Shown in pieces: positions 53,272 through 64,000 of a stretch of DNA of 64,000 nt (positions within the stretch are counted from its first letter, which is position 1; the number at the start of each line of letters is the position of its first letter). The DNA lies in assembly GCA_037953745.1 (NCBI GenBank), contig JBAKBP010007670.1, forward strand, positions 33,625 to 97,624. Reading direction: 5' to 3'. Below the pieces are notes generated by a model. The model worked only from the letters and a program-made list of their open reading frames with translations. It ran no database searches and was not told the DNA's origin. Origin of the DNA: Lithodes maja (Eukaryota; Arthropoda; Malacostraca; Decapoda; Lithodidae). Both the position numbers and the translations under genes were made by a program.

Positions 53272-54186
53272 ACTTGTCAAGTAACTCATTTCCACCCCTC
53301 TCACTCTTGGTCTAAGTCTCTTCCCGAACGTCCATGCTTCGCTTCCGTATGTCAGTGTCGGGATTACCACACTGTCATGCAAGGACTTCTTCACTTCCAT
53401 GTTGACCACCCTATTTCTTGGTACTGCTTTCAGCCTTCCTACAACCCTCTTTCCCTGTTGCACTCTCTCCTGCACTTTTTCATTCACACTTCCATCTTTA
53501 CTCAGCACACTGCCCAGATACTTAAATGAGCTGACAATCTCCATAGCCTGACCTTTCAACTTCACCTCACACTCTGTGGCTTCACCCCTTTCCAAGACCA
53601 TAACCTTGCGTTTCCCCGCATTTACCTTCAGATTCCGTTTTTCGCACACTGTTCCAAACATATTTACCAGACCCTGCAACTCCCATTCATTATCGCTCAT
53701 CAGAACTGTATCATCAGCAAACAGCAGTACACGTAGCTTCCAATTTTGTCCCTCCCTTATCAGCGATACACCAACATCCACTGCTCTTCCTTATATTTCT
53801 TTCATGACTCCATCCATATATACAGTAAACAATCACGGGGACATCACATACCCCTGTTTCAACCCAACATTCAGATCAAAGAACTCGCTCTGCTCATTCT
53901 CCACACGTACTACCACCTTTGCACCCTCATAAATGCTCTTCACTGCTTACAGCAACTTGCCATCTACTCCGTATAGTCTAAGTACTTTCCACATACCTTC
54001 TCTATCCACTCTGTCATAGGCCTTCTCCAAGTCAATAAAGTCAACATACAGTTTTTGTTGCTTCTCCAGATATTTCTCCACAACACATTTCAGGGTAAAA
54101 ATCTGATCTACACATCCTCTTCCCTTCCTAAACCCGCCCTGCTCATCACCTACCCATTTCTCCGTTCTCGCTCTCACTCTCTCAAT
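53272..54186 (-). pseudogene. RTE RT, central part of copy 2
   Basis: Two frames: 53947-54186 (QGGFRKGRGCVDQI, IDLEKAYDRVDR) and about 53272-53781 (LFADDTVLM with FADD at plus 53710-53721, FKYLGSVLSKDG, SLHDSVVIPTLTYGSEAW). The segment between about 53782 and 53946 is shifted. The right part reads into the nested LINE at VEMSYL. Confidence 0.8.
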
Positions 54187-54261
54187 ATCCTGAATTCATG
54201 GTATTCACAAATATATATCCTTGGAGGGTAAAGGGAATGTTAGGATAAAGCAAATATATGT

Positions 54262-55969
54262 TGTTATGACCGGGACTACGAATAAAACAAGGGCACTCAA
54301 TGATTGGACTAGTAATAGGGCACTATGCAACAACGGTACGCTAGATCCAAACCCTCGAACTTATATGCCGGCGAACAGAACACCTATACCCTCCAGGGTT
54401 AATCTGCGATAGCGGGGTATCCTTAACTGGGCATAAATGTACTCTACTTCAGGCTAACCTGCACTGGTATAGCCTGATAACAAACAAGATGCAAGTTACG
54501 TTAAAATGCATAAAAAGGAATCTATGGAAAGATCAATTAAATCACTGCAAGATTTAATACAATAAAAAGATGCTTCAATACAGTTACTCTAAACAACAAT
54601 AAACTCTTCACTCCTATCTGAAAGAAAGTGAAGTATAGTCCTACAGCATAGACCTGGAAACTTCTGAAGAAAGTCTGATGCTCATAAGATGCTCATACTG
54701 ATTTAGAACTATATAAAGGCAGGATGCAGGACACCACACGTGTAAATCGAATACACTAAAAGATAGGACATATAATGTTAACTGACACGAGAATACTATA
54801 AATGCGCAACGGTAGCAATGCTCGACACTAAAAGAAGTACTTCCTCATCAACGAAACAGTCTGCTATGATTGTGTGGCTCAGCAACAACCTAGACTAATC
54901 AATGCTGTGAATAATAATGCACACATATCAAAGAGCTTCTATTAAATACTAACAAGTGTCTACTCGATTAATAATGTCTAGCTGGGATACTCTAGGTAAG
55001 GAACTTGGGTTGAGCAAGACAGGCTCGTAGCCTAGCGATGTCCTTAAGACTGCATCCTTTAAGTTACGTTAATTGACTAGGGGGCTCTCTCGATAGATCC
55101 AGATCACAAGTATCTGGTTCTATCCTGGCGACCCTCTAAAGACAAGCAAAGAGGCAGCAAAGTGTAGAACTGGTACAGGCCAAAACCCTCAGTCAACACA
55201 ATGCTGCACTCGCAAAGGACGCAACCGAAAAGACAACCCCGGCTACCACAGGACCGGTCGAAGTCGTGTAGGTATAAGCAAACCGTACACACATCGGAGA
55301 CAACGACTACAGTTACCTTATCCCAGTCTAGCATTAAATAAAAGAGCAGAAACACTAAATCAATAATGGAGACACACAAATTTCTTAACCTATACTAACT
55401 AAGAACCCTCAAACCTATTCTAAGTACATGTAAATATTTCTGAGGACGGCGCATGCAATACAATGGGCCGGCTATGAAAACCGTAAGCAGAACCCAAGGG
55501 GAGTGTTGTGCAGTTAATAAAGGTTAGAGTATGGAAAGAGAGAATCGAGTGAGAGAAACAGTGATAAAGGTGGTGATCGGGAGAGAGTATGCAAAGGGAT
55601 GTTAGAAGCACGTGCGCCAAGCTTGTCCTGACGAGGACAGCTCCTGGAGACCCTCATGGAGGAGGTAAGTTACACAGGAGACTGCAAAGGCGCGATGGTC
55701 AGCCAATCACGGGCCGAGACGTCACAAGACAGCAGGCGTCATATGACACAGCCAGACACGCCGTCCAATGGCGAGCGAGAGGCAGGAATGGACCTGTACA
55801 TACAGACACTTACTACCTCCTCGTTCTGAAAGTCTTTCTCATTCACACGCTGGTACTATTATCACAACTGTTGATATAAAATATAACCCGTTGTCACAGA
55901 CGAAAACAAAGACCACCACTGGACTGTCTGTGACAATGCGATTACTAGGAAAGAAAGAACAACATTCTC
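54262..55969 (-). repeat. LTR of a related long-LTR family (D), interrupted by element C
   Basis: Starts TGTTATGACCGGGAC, like the LTR ends of B and C, and contains the shared phrases CCTCCAGGGTT, CTGGTTCTATCCTGGCGACC and TATCCCAGTCTAGCATTA. The left flank shows no primer site, so it is a 3' or solo LTR in minus orientation. At 55969 it is cut by the left end of element C. The expected continuation is seen in the fragment at 36040-36153. An in-LTR ORF at 55589-55879 is not convincing. Confidence 0.7.
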
Positions 55970-57813
55970 TGATAACGACCGGGCACTCGGGTACACTAGG
56001 GCTCTTACACAGGACTCGAGTATGGCTCGCTGCCACAACGGAAACACACGATCCCAACCCCAGAGTACTGCCAGCCGAACAAAAAACGCCACTACCCTCC
56101 AGAGTTCTATCTGCTATAACGGGGTATACAAGAACTCGGTACTAGCGTTTCACACAACAGACTAATAACAAGACGGGAGTTATCTAGTCTGGTCAACAAT
56201 CAAACAAAGAAGAAAGTACTACAACACTAAAGAATAGTGTTGGCCGAAGCCGAAGTAATCCACCCTTGAACTAAGAACTTAAGAAGTCCTCCACCCTCTA
56301 CTTCGGATCGGCACTATTACGTTACGTTAAACAATAGTCCTCGAGCATCAAGCAAGGAATCTTCTGATAAGTTAGATGCTTCTCGAATACTCATAAGAAG
56401 TAAGTATCGGATTTTGAACAGCAATTTAATGAATAACTCACTGGTAATTAAAGGCTTTAAATTGACATAAGAAGAATTATAAGAATAAACAATAGGATAT
56501 GGCAAACATTAAGAAGAAGTACTCCGACAATGCACTGGCAATAGCCTACTAAGATTGTGCTCGTGGGCCACTAATCTCTGAAGTAGCTAAGCGTGCCACA
56601 CATGAAATCAATAGTGCTTAAACAATAATATACATAAGGAGAAGCTTCAATACTATGCTGTATCTGCTGGTCGAGCAAAGTCTAGCTGGGATATCTAAGG
56701 TTAAGAGACAATGGCTGAGCAAGCGGCTCGTAGCCTAGCGAGGTCCTTAAGACTGTGCGGCCAAATTACGGTAATTGACGGGATGCTCTCTTGAGAGATC
56801 CAGATCACTAGTATCTGGTTCTCTCCTGGCGATCCTCTCAAAGTCAAGCAAATGAGATAGCACAGTGTTGGGTGGCACAGGCAAAAGCCCTCACTCGCAA
56901 CACAGTGCTAAACTCCCACGGTACACAATCAAAAAGACCCCCTAGGCTTCCCACGTCTCCGTTGCAATTGTGCTGGTTCAACCAACCTAGCACTCATAGG
57001 AAATCACAACTCGAGGAACCCTATCCCAGTCTAGCATTACCTAAACCAGCAGAAAACAGGAACATGAATAATAGTACACAGGGAAATACATATACGAGTG
57101 CAACAAACATCAATCAATCCTATTCTAGTTAACCCTTCCAAAAATAGGCTATCTAACAGGCACTTATCTCGTGAGAACTCAAGCGATAATACTTTGGCTG
57201 ACTAAATCTGCACCAAAGGGGTCATTGAGGTTATAAAGGGTCGAGAAGGGAAGAAGATAGGCTGTTCAGAGAGTAGAGAAAGTTCACATCAGTCGGAAGA
57301 ATATATATAGTTGCAAGGGATATGAGAGGTCGCTTTGCCTGATGAGTTCTGATCTAAAAATGGCGAGACCTCCCTTTTTATACTCGGCCCCGTAGCGAGC
57401 ATAACGGCAATCATGACGTCACATTCTCTCTCTCAATCTGGGATCGACAAAGGATTCCCACGCTCTTGATGAGGGGGGAGGGAGGGGGGAAGGAGGGAGG
57501 AGGGAGTGAGGCCTACACACCTCGTGGCGCGCACACTGTCCTCCGTTACATAACTCGCTCTCTCTCATCACATCATTATATATATATAAATCTCCCACAC
57601 ACAATACTTATATATAATGATTTAAAATAGAACTCGTTGACTTAAAAGAAAACAAAATACATAATGATAATACTTATAGTACAACGGTTCACATAAACTG
57701 AGTTAGGAAACTCTACACAGACTACAGCCAAAGTTCCTGCCCTGACGATCCTAGCGAGAGTGGGGCCTGACTGGGCGTTCTGTACAGCATGCTCATACTC
57801 GACATGCGTCACA
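55970..57813 (-). repeat. 3' LTR of element C
   Basis: 1844 bp, colinear with the B LTRs but clearly diverged. It ends GCGTCACA directly before the polypurine tract. It has the same TTTTTATACTCGG promoter region near 57374-57386. Confidence 0.88.
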
Positions 57814-58297
57814 CCTCCCCCAAGATTTTACTTGCTCGACCCTGAGCTAAAATCTGATATACAGAACCCCATCAAACCCCCCACACCCAGCGACCGCATG
57901 GCACTAAAACAACGCTGAGTTTATCACTAAAACACATCTTATAAAAAAAAATTCACATTTCATAACTCCTCCCAACAATAGTAAAAGACATAATATCATG
58001 CTCCCAGAGCGAGCTTACAGCAGCTCAGCCGTTTGATAGTTCGTGGACTACTCAAACCTTATAGGCTATGACAAACTTATACAATTATCTTCATCAAAAA
58101 GAAAGAGTTTTTATATGATTTTTATATTTTAATATGTTTTTTCCCGGCTGCACTATAAGGGCAGCCTATTTTCTTCTATACCAAACGCTCAACAATCCTG
58201 CTTTACGACCCAATACGCTGGGCTACAACCGCGAGCCAACAAGCACCAAGCGCAAAATACTACTCAAACCAAAGCAGGAGGCTACCCGTGTGTCAAT

Positions 58298-59900
58298 CTA
58301 CCCAGGATCATATACCCCTGAACGACCACATGCAACCTCGTTGTCACAACCGGCAATATGGCTTATGTCCAGGTTATATACCAATAACCTTAGTGACCAC
58401 CTGGTCAGCCTCATATTCCGATTGTGAAACTGGTCCAAGATCTCGAGAGGGTAATGATCTGGGTAAACTACACCGACCGGACCATAGGCTGGAACATAGA
58501 TCTCGAAATGCCCCAGCGCATCATTGTCCTTTTCACTTTCATTCATCAGGCTCTGACACGTTGCTGGTGCATTCTTAAGTCCGTCAGGCACAACATTGCA
58601 CTGGTAGGTACTCCCGTCCACAACAAAACCACATACCTCTTTAGCACGCTCGGACAAAGTTACAAGCAACGACCACTCACGACATTCCTTATCCCTCAGA
58701 TCCTTCGTCCACACGTAATCCAGCTCTGCTTGCACCATAGGCTGTCGAGCAGGATTTATACGGCAGGGAATTAAACTGAGCCTTGCACTATCTCCAGCCT
58801 GCATGTCGGATTCTACCCCGTACCTCAGGCCTGGAGAAGCAACAAACATGCGAAAGTACTGCCATAGCCTAGTAAATAACTGCCTTGCACTGTCTCCACG
58901 AACAACATGCCTAGTGCCCTCCCACAACCCAGCCGAGACCGCAGCTTCTAACCTGTAGTCTCCCTCCTTCTCCACCTTCGTCCCTAGAACAGCCAGGTCA
59001 TGAGAGGGACAATCAGTACCACCCGTGCAGTCACTCCCACAGTTCATTATTGCTAAGGCTTCCCCGCCGATACCGTACATGCGCACCCCCGCATTCCTTG
59101 TGACGACATCTGCCTGCGCAGCATCACCGCTTTCAGCGACATGGCCAGATACAGTCGGTCTATGGTAGGGCTGTTGCATTAGACTAGAGCAGCATTGGGA
59201 GGCTATGCGACGACCGGGCACTGCGATACCACAGCCGACCTTACCAATCTGCTCAATGTCCTCCTTTTGACCACCACCCTTGGCAGCCATGGGTCGACCC
59301 TGACCTGGCAACCATGCCAAGGCCTCGTCGCCCACCTTAAACCACCGAAACAACGAGGCTAACGGTCTTTTAACATTCACGCGACCTGCCCGCGGAACAT
59401 CTCGCACCGTCCGAGTTGTGAGACTCAGGGGCTCGGCACGACCAGTGGGGTATGAACCGAGCTGGTGCTGGAGTGCTGCACACTGCTGCTCAGGCAGGTG
59501 CTCTAGCGCTTCCACAGCCACCAGACTCGTGTCCCCCGCCCACTGCTTCGCCGAGACATGACAATCCCTACTCTCCTCCACCTGTGCCCTACTGCCCCCC
59601 TCTCCTTCTCCACCTTGGCCGCGGCAGACCAACGCAGGGACAGTAGGCTGCTCAGGTGGTTGCCTCACAAACTCCTCCAACAGGTTCACATGACATGCTT
59701 CCCCGTCCTCGTGTTTAATCTCGACAGCACCATTACCACACTTCTGAACTTCCGGATCCTCCAACTGCAGTTTACAAATATCTGAGGGAACCAACCTGTC
59801 TAGATGCTTCCGAAGCAACCCAAATCCTTCCCCAATATCAAACTGAGCAATCCTTTTTTCTCTCCGTGTGCAACGTTGCTGCCTCGGAGTCTCTTCCCGG
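58298..59900 (-). pseudogene. pol: Rearranged pol of element C
   Basis: The frame 58298-59818 is open and extends a little further upstream to a frame change near 59900. Contents in order: linker HLDRLVPSDI, integrase-tail-like HVNLLEEF (near 59679-59698), GDEALAWLPGQG, RT entry PYRINPARQ equivalent, then a larger deletion than in B straight to SERAKEVCGFVV and DGLKNAPAT, and a shortened RNase H ending at DISHIAGCDNEVA. No RT catalytic motif. RNase H is last and is followed by the polypurine tract. Confidence 0.72.
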
Positions 59901-62141
59901 CCCTACCTCCTCACTAACTGTGACAGGTCCTGGGGCCTCTCCAGACTCCAACATAGGTGCCAATACTAAATCACCCAGGAGAGCCGCCGAGTCAAAACTC
60001 TTAAAACCAACTCCAGCTTTAGCCTCCTCCTGTTGATCGTTCCTCTGCTGGTCTGAAGACGGAGGACTAGGCTGTGACACTTTATCTGCCCGAGCTCGGG
60101 TGACAACACACGCCATGGGTTGTGTCTGGCACCGCTCGACCCACTCTTGCTCTTCCCTACTCACGTCGGCCGTCCTCTCGGCAACGACTAAGGGTAGAAC
60201 CTCAGAAGCGGGCATTGCAAAGTCGTTGCCGAGAAGAAGGTCGACGCCCTCCACTGGCAGTTTCTCCACAATCCCGACATCCAATTCACGTGTCACACCA
60301 TCCACCTCCAACTCCAACCGCACCAGCGGGTATGACCGAGTTGCATTAATACCCTGCACCACTACCACCCGAGCCACATTTATAGGGTAGCCAGTCAAGT
60401 TATTCATCAGAGTCTGGGAAGCACCTGTATCACGCAAGACCTCTACTCCATGCTTGCGCCCCGCCCACATCACGCAACCCCGTCCTCTATGGTCGCAAAA
60501 AACATCCTGAGCAGGGTTCGAGCCTCCCAGGTGCTTCTGCATTGGCTGTGCCTCAGCCTCTGACGAACTGCCCCGGGCAAACTCAGAAAACTTCGGAGAC
60601 ACACCAATGTTGCAGGCCAAAGACACAGCTGCTGTAGGTGGTTTGCTAGGACAGACTCTTGCAAAGTGCCCCTTTTCATGACAATGATAACACTCCAACT
60701 CCCCTCTGGGCTTCCCTTGGTACTGGGAAGGCCCGGCCCCTTCTTAAATGGGACGGTGCTAGTCTTGTGGTCAGTCTTGGTATCATAGCTCTTGTACTTG
60801 TTTGCATAATGTATATCACTAACTCGGGGGGGTGGGGCGTCACGCCCCTTGTTACCTGCCTCACTACGCTGGGCAGACCCGCACCCACGAATTAGTGATA
60901 GCCGGAGGTCAGCCATCTCAGCTGCCTCCTGTAGAGTTTTAGGGTTCTTTTCTTTAATAGTTAAAGTCATATCTGCACCAGTACACTTATAAAACTGCTC
61001 GAGCAGAAACAGCTCAGTCAACTGTTCGGCCGTCTCAGCTTTCTCAGAACGTGTCCAGTTAGCAAGTGCATCTTTTAAGTCCCGGGCATGTTCAAGAAAG
61101 GTCGCCTCCCTAGTCTTCGTAACACCCCGAAACTTCAATCGATATGTTTCTGGTTGCAACTCGTATGCCCGTAGGACAGCTCTCTTCAATACTGGGTAGT
61201 CAATGCAAGACTCTAAAGGCAGTGCATCATAAGCCTTCAGACCCTTACCCGTAAGTCTTGAGGAGACTAGAGCTGCCCACTTCTCTTCAGGCCAATTATG
61301 CTCCCTACACTTCTTCTCAAAACGATTAAAAAATTCTGTGACTTCAGTTTCACTAAATGCCGGCACCAATTTGACTAAGTGGGACAAGGACTGTTCTCTT
61401 ACTTGGCCCTCACGGCCCATCCGAATCCCTGTCGACTCTGCACGAGTCTTATCTAAATCTATTTGAGCACAATATTTCTCTGAGTCGTACCTAAGCTCAG
61501 CCTCATGCCTCCTGGTCTCATCCTCTTGCCTCCTAACCTCAATCTCATGCCTCCTAGTCTCATTCTCCTGCTTCCTAGCCTCAGTCTCATGCCTCCTAGT
61601 CTCAGCCTCAATCTCCTTCTCATGCCTCCTAGACTCATTCTCCATTTTAGCAAGCTCGAGTTTAAATATCATCTCAGGAGACAGGCCGGAAGAGGGAGCT
61701 GCCACTACTGAAGGAGGGGGGGCAAGAACTGGGGAACCACCATACGCACCGCCCGAGGGCACTCCAATCTTCCAATTCTCATCCCTCTGTGGGAGGGTGC
61801 TAACCTCCGGTACTTGAGTGGACGGCACTGTGGGAGTCGAGTGAGAGGGGATCTGGGGAGGAACCCCCCCAAACGCCCTCTCCTCCGAAACCCCATGTCG
61901 CCCACGCAACACCCAGGAAATCAGCTCCCCCTTGGACATCCCTCCTACATTGGATAGACCCAAAACCTTGGCTATCAGGTGCAAGCCATAAACATTCACC
62001 CCAGTCAGCCTCTCCTCCGTCACATGGTACTGCTTACTCACAAAAAGTCACAAAAAGTCTGAGCATCCTCCTCACTAGTTTACTAAACGGCACCTCCTCA
62101 AATAGCATCTCTCGCTCCTCGTCAATACTAGGGCACGACAT
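59838..62141 (-). pseudogene. gag-pro: Gag-protease of element C, several frameshifts
   Basis: Expected ATG at plus 62139-62141. The N-terminus is broken by a 1-base insertion and a 10-bp tandem duplication (about 62040-62090). Gag then reads from 62041 to about 60735. It has a longer charged coiled coil than B (repeated heptad-like RRHE/RRQE units, 61500-61660) and a SCAN-like segment with LLEQF. A 1-base deletion near 60735 shifts the frame. The zinc knuckle CYHCHEKGHFARVC (plus 60651-60692), protease DTGA (near 60425) and LLLGNDF continue in 59838-60698. Very similar to B throughout. Confidence 0.8.
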
Positions 62142-62356
62142 ACTGAAGTTCACCAAAAAATTCTCGAGACAAAAGTGTTAAACTCCCTTATGTAAGCACT
62201 AATTACTAAATTAACTGGAGTCTCTTAAATGCTCTCCTAATTGCCTTACAAAAAAAAATATTCTTCAATATGTACGCTAAAGTACGAACAAACAAATGTT
62301 GTACAACTCTGCAAAAAATTATACTGTTCAACAAAATCCTAAGCAAGGTCGCCATT

Positions 62357-64000
62357 TGTTACGACCGGGCACTCGGGTAACACTAGGGCTCTTACACAGG
62401 ACTCGAGTATGGCTCGCTGCCACAACGGAAACACACGATCCCAACCCCAGAGTACTGCCAGGCCGAACAAAAAACGCCACTACCCTCCAGAGTTCTATCT
62501 GCTATAACGGGGTATACAAGAACTCGGTACTAGCGTTTCACACAACAGACTAATAACAAGACGGGAGTTATCTAGTCTGGTCAACAATCAAACAAAGAAG
62601 AAAGTACTACAACACTAAAGAATAGTGTTGGCCGAAGCCGAAGTAATCCACCCTTGAACTAAGAACTTAAGAAGTCCTCCACCCTCTACTTCGGATCGGC
62701 ACTATTACGTTACGTTAAACAATAGTCCTCGAGCATCAAGCAAGGAATCTTCTGATAAGTTAGATGCTTCTCGAATACTCATAAGAAGTAAGTATCGGAT
62801 TTTGAACAGCAATTTAATGAATAACTCACTGGTAATTAAAGGCTTTAAATTGACATAAGAAGAATTATAAGATAAACAATAGGATATGGCAAACATTAAG
62901 AAGAAGTACTCCGACAATGCACTGGCAATAGCCTACTAAGATTGTGCTCGTGGGCCACTAATCTCTGAAGTAGCTAAGCGTGCCACACATGAAATCAATA
63001 GTTGCTTAAACAATAATATACATAAGGAGAAGCTTCAATACTATGCTGTATCTGCTGGTCGAGCAAAGTCTAGCTGGGATATCTAAGGTTAAGAGAACAA
63101 TGGCTGAGCAAGCGGCTCGTAGCCTAGCGAGGTCCTTAAGACTGTGCGGCCAATTACGGTAATTGACGGGATGCTCTCTTGAGAGATCCAGATCACTAGT
63201 ATCTGGTTCTCTCCTGGCGATCCTCTCAAAGTCAAGCAAATGAGATAGCACAGTGTTGGGTGGCACAGGCAAAAGCCCTCACTCGCAACACAGTGCTAAA
63301 CTCCCACGGTACACAATCAAAAGACCCCCTACGGCTTCCCACGTCTCCGTTGCAATTGTGCTGGTTCAACCAACCTAGCACTCATAGGAAATCACAACTC
63401 GAGGAACCCTATCCCAGTCTAGCATTACCTAAACCAGCAGAAAACAGGAACATGAATAATAGTACACAGGAAATACATATACGAGTGCAACAAACATCAA
63501 TCAATCCTATTCTAGTTAACCCTTCCAAAAATAGGCTATCTAACAGGCACTTATCTCGTGAGAACTCAAGCGATAATACTTTGGCTGACTAAAATCTGCA
63601 CCAAAGGGGTCATTGGTTAAAAAGGGACGAGAAGAGAAGAAGATAGGCTGTTCAGAGAGTAGAGAAAGTTCACATCAGTCGGAAGAATATGGATAGTTGC
63701 AAGGGATATGAGAAGTCGCTCTGCCTGATGAGTTCTAAAGAATTGTGGCGAGGACCCTCTCCTTTTTATACTCGGCCCTCTAGCGGCATATCGCAAACTA
63801 CTTAAGGACCGCCCACTGGCAATCATGACGTCATATTCTCTCTCAATCTGGGATCGACAAAGGATTTCCCACGCGCTTGATGAGGGAGGAGGGAGAGGGA
63901 GTGAGGCCTACACACCTCGTGGCGCGCTCACTGGCCGTCGTTACATAACTCTCTCTCTCATCATTATATATAAGTCCCACACACAATACTTATATCTAAT
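62357..64000 (-). repeat. 5' LTR of element C, truncated by window end
   Basis: Matches 55970-57813 but shows many single-base insertions and deletions relative to it, such as GGGTAACACTAGGG against GGGTACACTAGGG and CCAGGCCGAAC against CCAGCCGAAC. About 200 bp of the LTR lie beyond the window. Confidence 0.85.

Larger units (their letters stand above)
50437..54186 (-). mobile_element. RTE-type LINE, copy 2, split by another LINE
   Basis: Two parts, 50437-50796 and 53272-54186, together colinear with RTE copy 1. The TAGA tail is at 50438-50455. The 5' truncation is at about 54186, where similarity with copy 1 stops. The gap between GCACGCA and CTTGTCAAG is filled by the LINE at 50797-53271. 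Confidence 0.83.
55970..64000 (-). mobile_element. Element C: long-LTR Ty3/gypsy element close to B, runs off the window
   Basis: Minus-strand element with left (3') LTR 55970-57813, polypurine tract after 57813 (plus CCTCCCCCAAG), pol and gag as in B, primer site at plus 62333-62354 and right (5') LTR from 62357 that does not finish before the window ends. The left LTR terminus reads TGATAACG instead of TGTTACG. Multiple small indels disrupt gag and protease. Because the right end is missing, the target duplication cannot be checked. Confidence 0.85.

Noticed and set aside
55589..56145. ORFs at the D/C LTR junction
   Set aside because: They run across the boundary between two LTR families and have no protein-like features.
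1..64000. CRISPR arrays, operons, rRNA or prokaryotic genes
   Set aside because: None seen. Repeats are transposons and microsatellites, and the LINE, LTR and splice-site features are eukaryotic.

Overview
This is eukaryotic repeat-rich DNA. There are no operons and no ribosome binding sites. Almost every readable protein belongs to a retrotransposon, many copies are nested, and one exon-like reading frame ends on a consensus 5' splice site. The mix of RTE, CR1/L2-like and Jockey-like LINEs, long-LTR Ty3/gypsy elements, an env-bearing errantivirus-like remnant, and TCAG initiators about 31-33 bp downstream of LTR TATA boxes fits an arthropod, perhaps a decapod crustacean. That species-level guess is inference only.

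Layout. 1-7000: a decayed env-bearing LTR element (integrase tail, env in pieces, possible LTR) carrying two LINEs, one antisense inside env and one downstream of it. 7660-15578: element A, a complete long-LTR Ty3/gypsy element with an ATAA target duplication. It is followed by an opposed, partial LTR of the same family (15797-17392). 18377-26802: element B on the minus strand, complete, with an ATAT target duplication. 26945-28502: LTR scrap, a small signal-peptide ORF and a MITE. 29150-33745: an almost full-length CR1/L2-like LINE with zinc-finger ORF1 and a 2A-like motif. 33914-36153: gag-protease of another LTR element joined to an LTR scrap. 36545-40364: an RTE insertion flanked by a 0.33 kb direct repeat. 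40553-50170: AT-rich DNA with inverted-repeat elements and one candidate host exon. 50437-54186: a second RTE copy split by a Jockey-like LINE. 54262-55969: an LTR interrupted by element C, which runs from 55970 past the right edge of the window on the minus strand.

The main observation concerns elements A, B and C. Where pol order can be read, integrase sequence lies before the RT/RNase H sequence, and RNase H is the last pol domain before the polypurine tract. That is the protease-integrase-RT-RNase H order described for Gmr1-like Ty3/gypsy elements, not the usual Ty3 order. Their Gag proteins contain a SCAN-like capsid segment, as expected for that lineage. All three lack the RT catalytic core, yet the LTR pairs of A and B differ by only about seven substitutions each by eye. 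They look like recent non-autonomous copies moved by a partner elsewhere in the genome.

All alignments, percentages and folding statements were made by eye from the window. Family names rest on motif recognition, not on searches.
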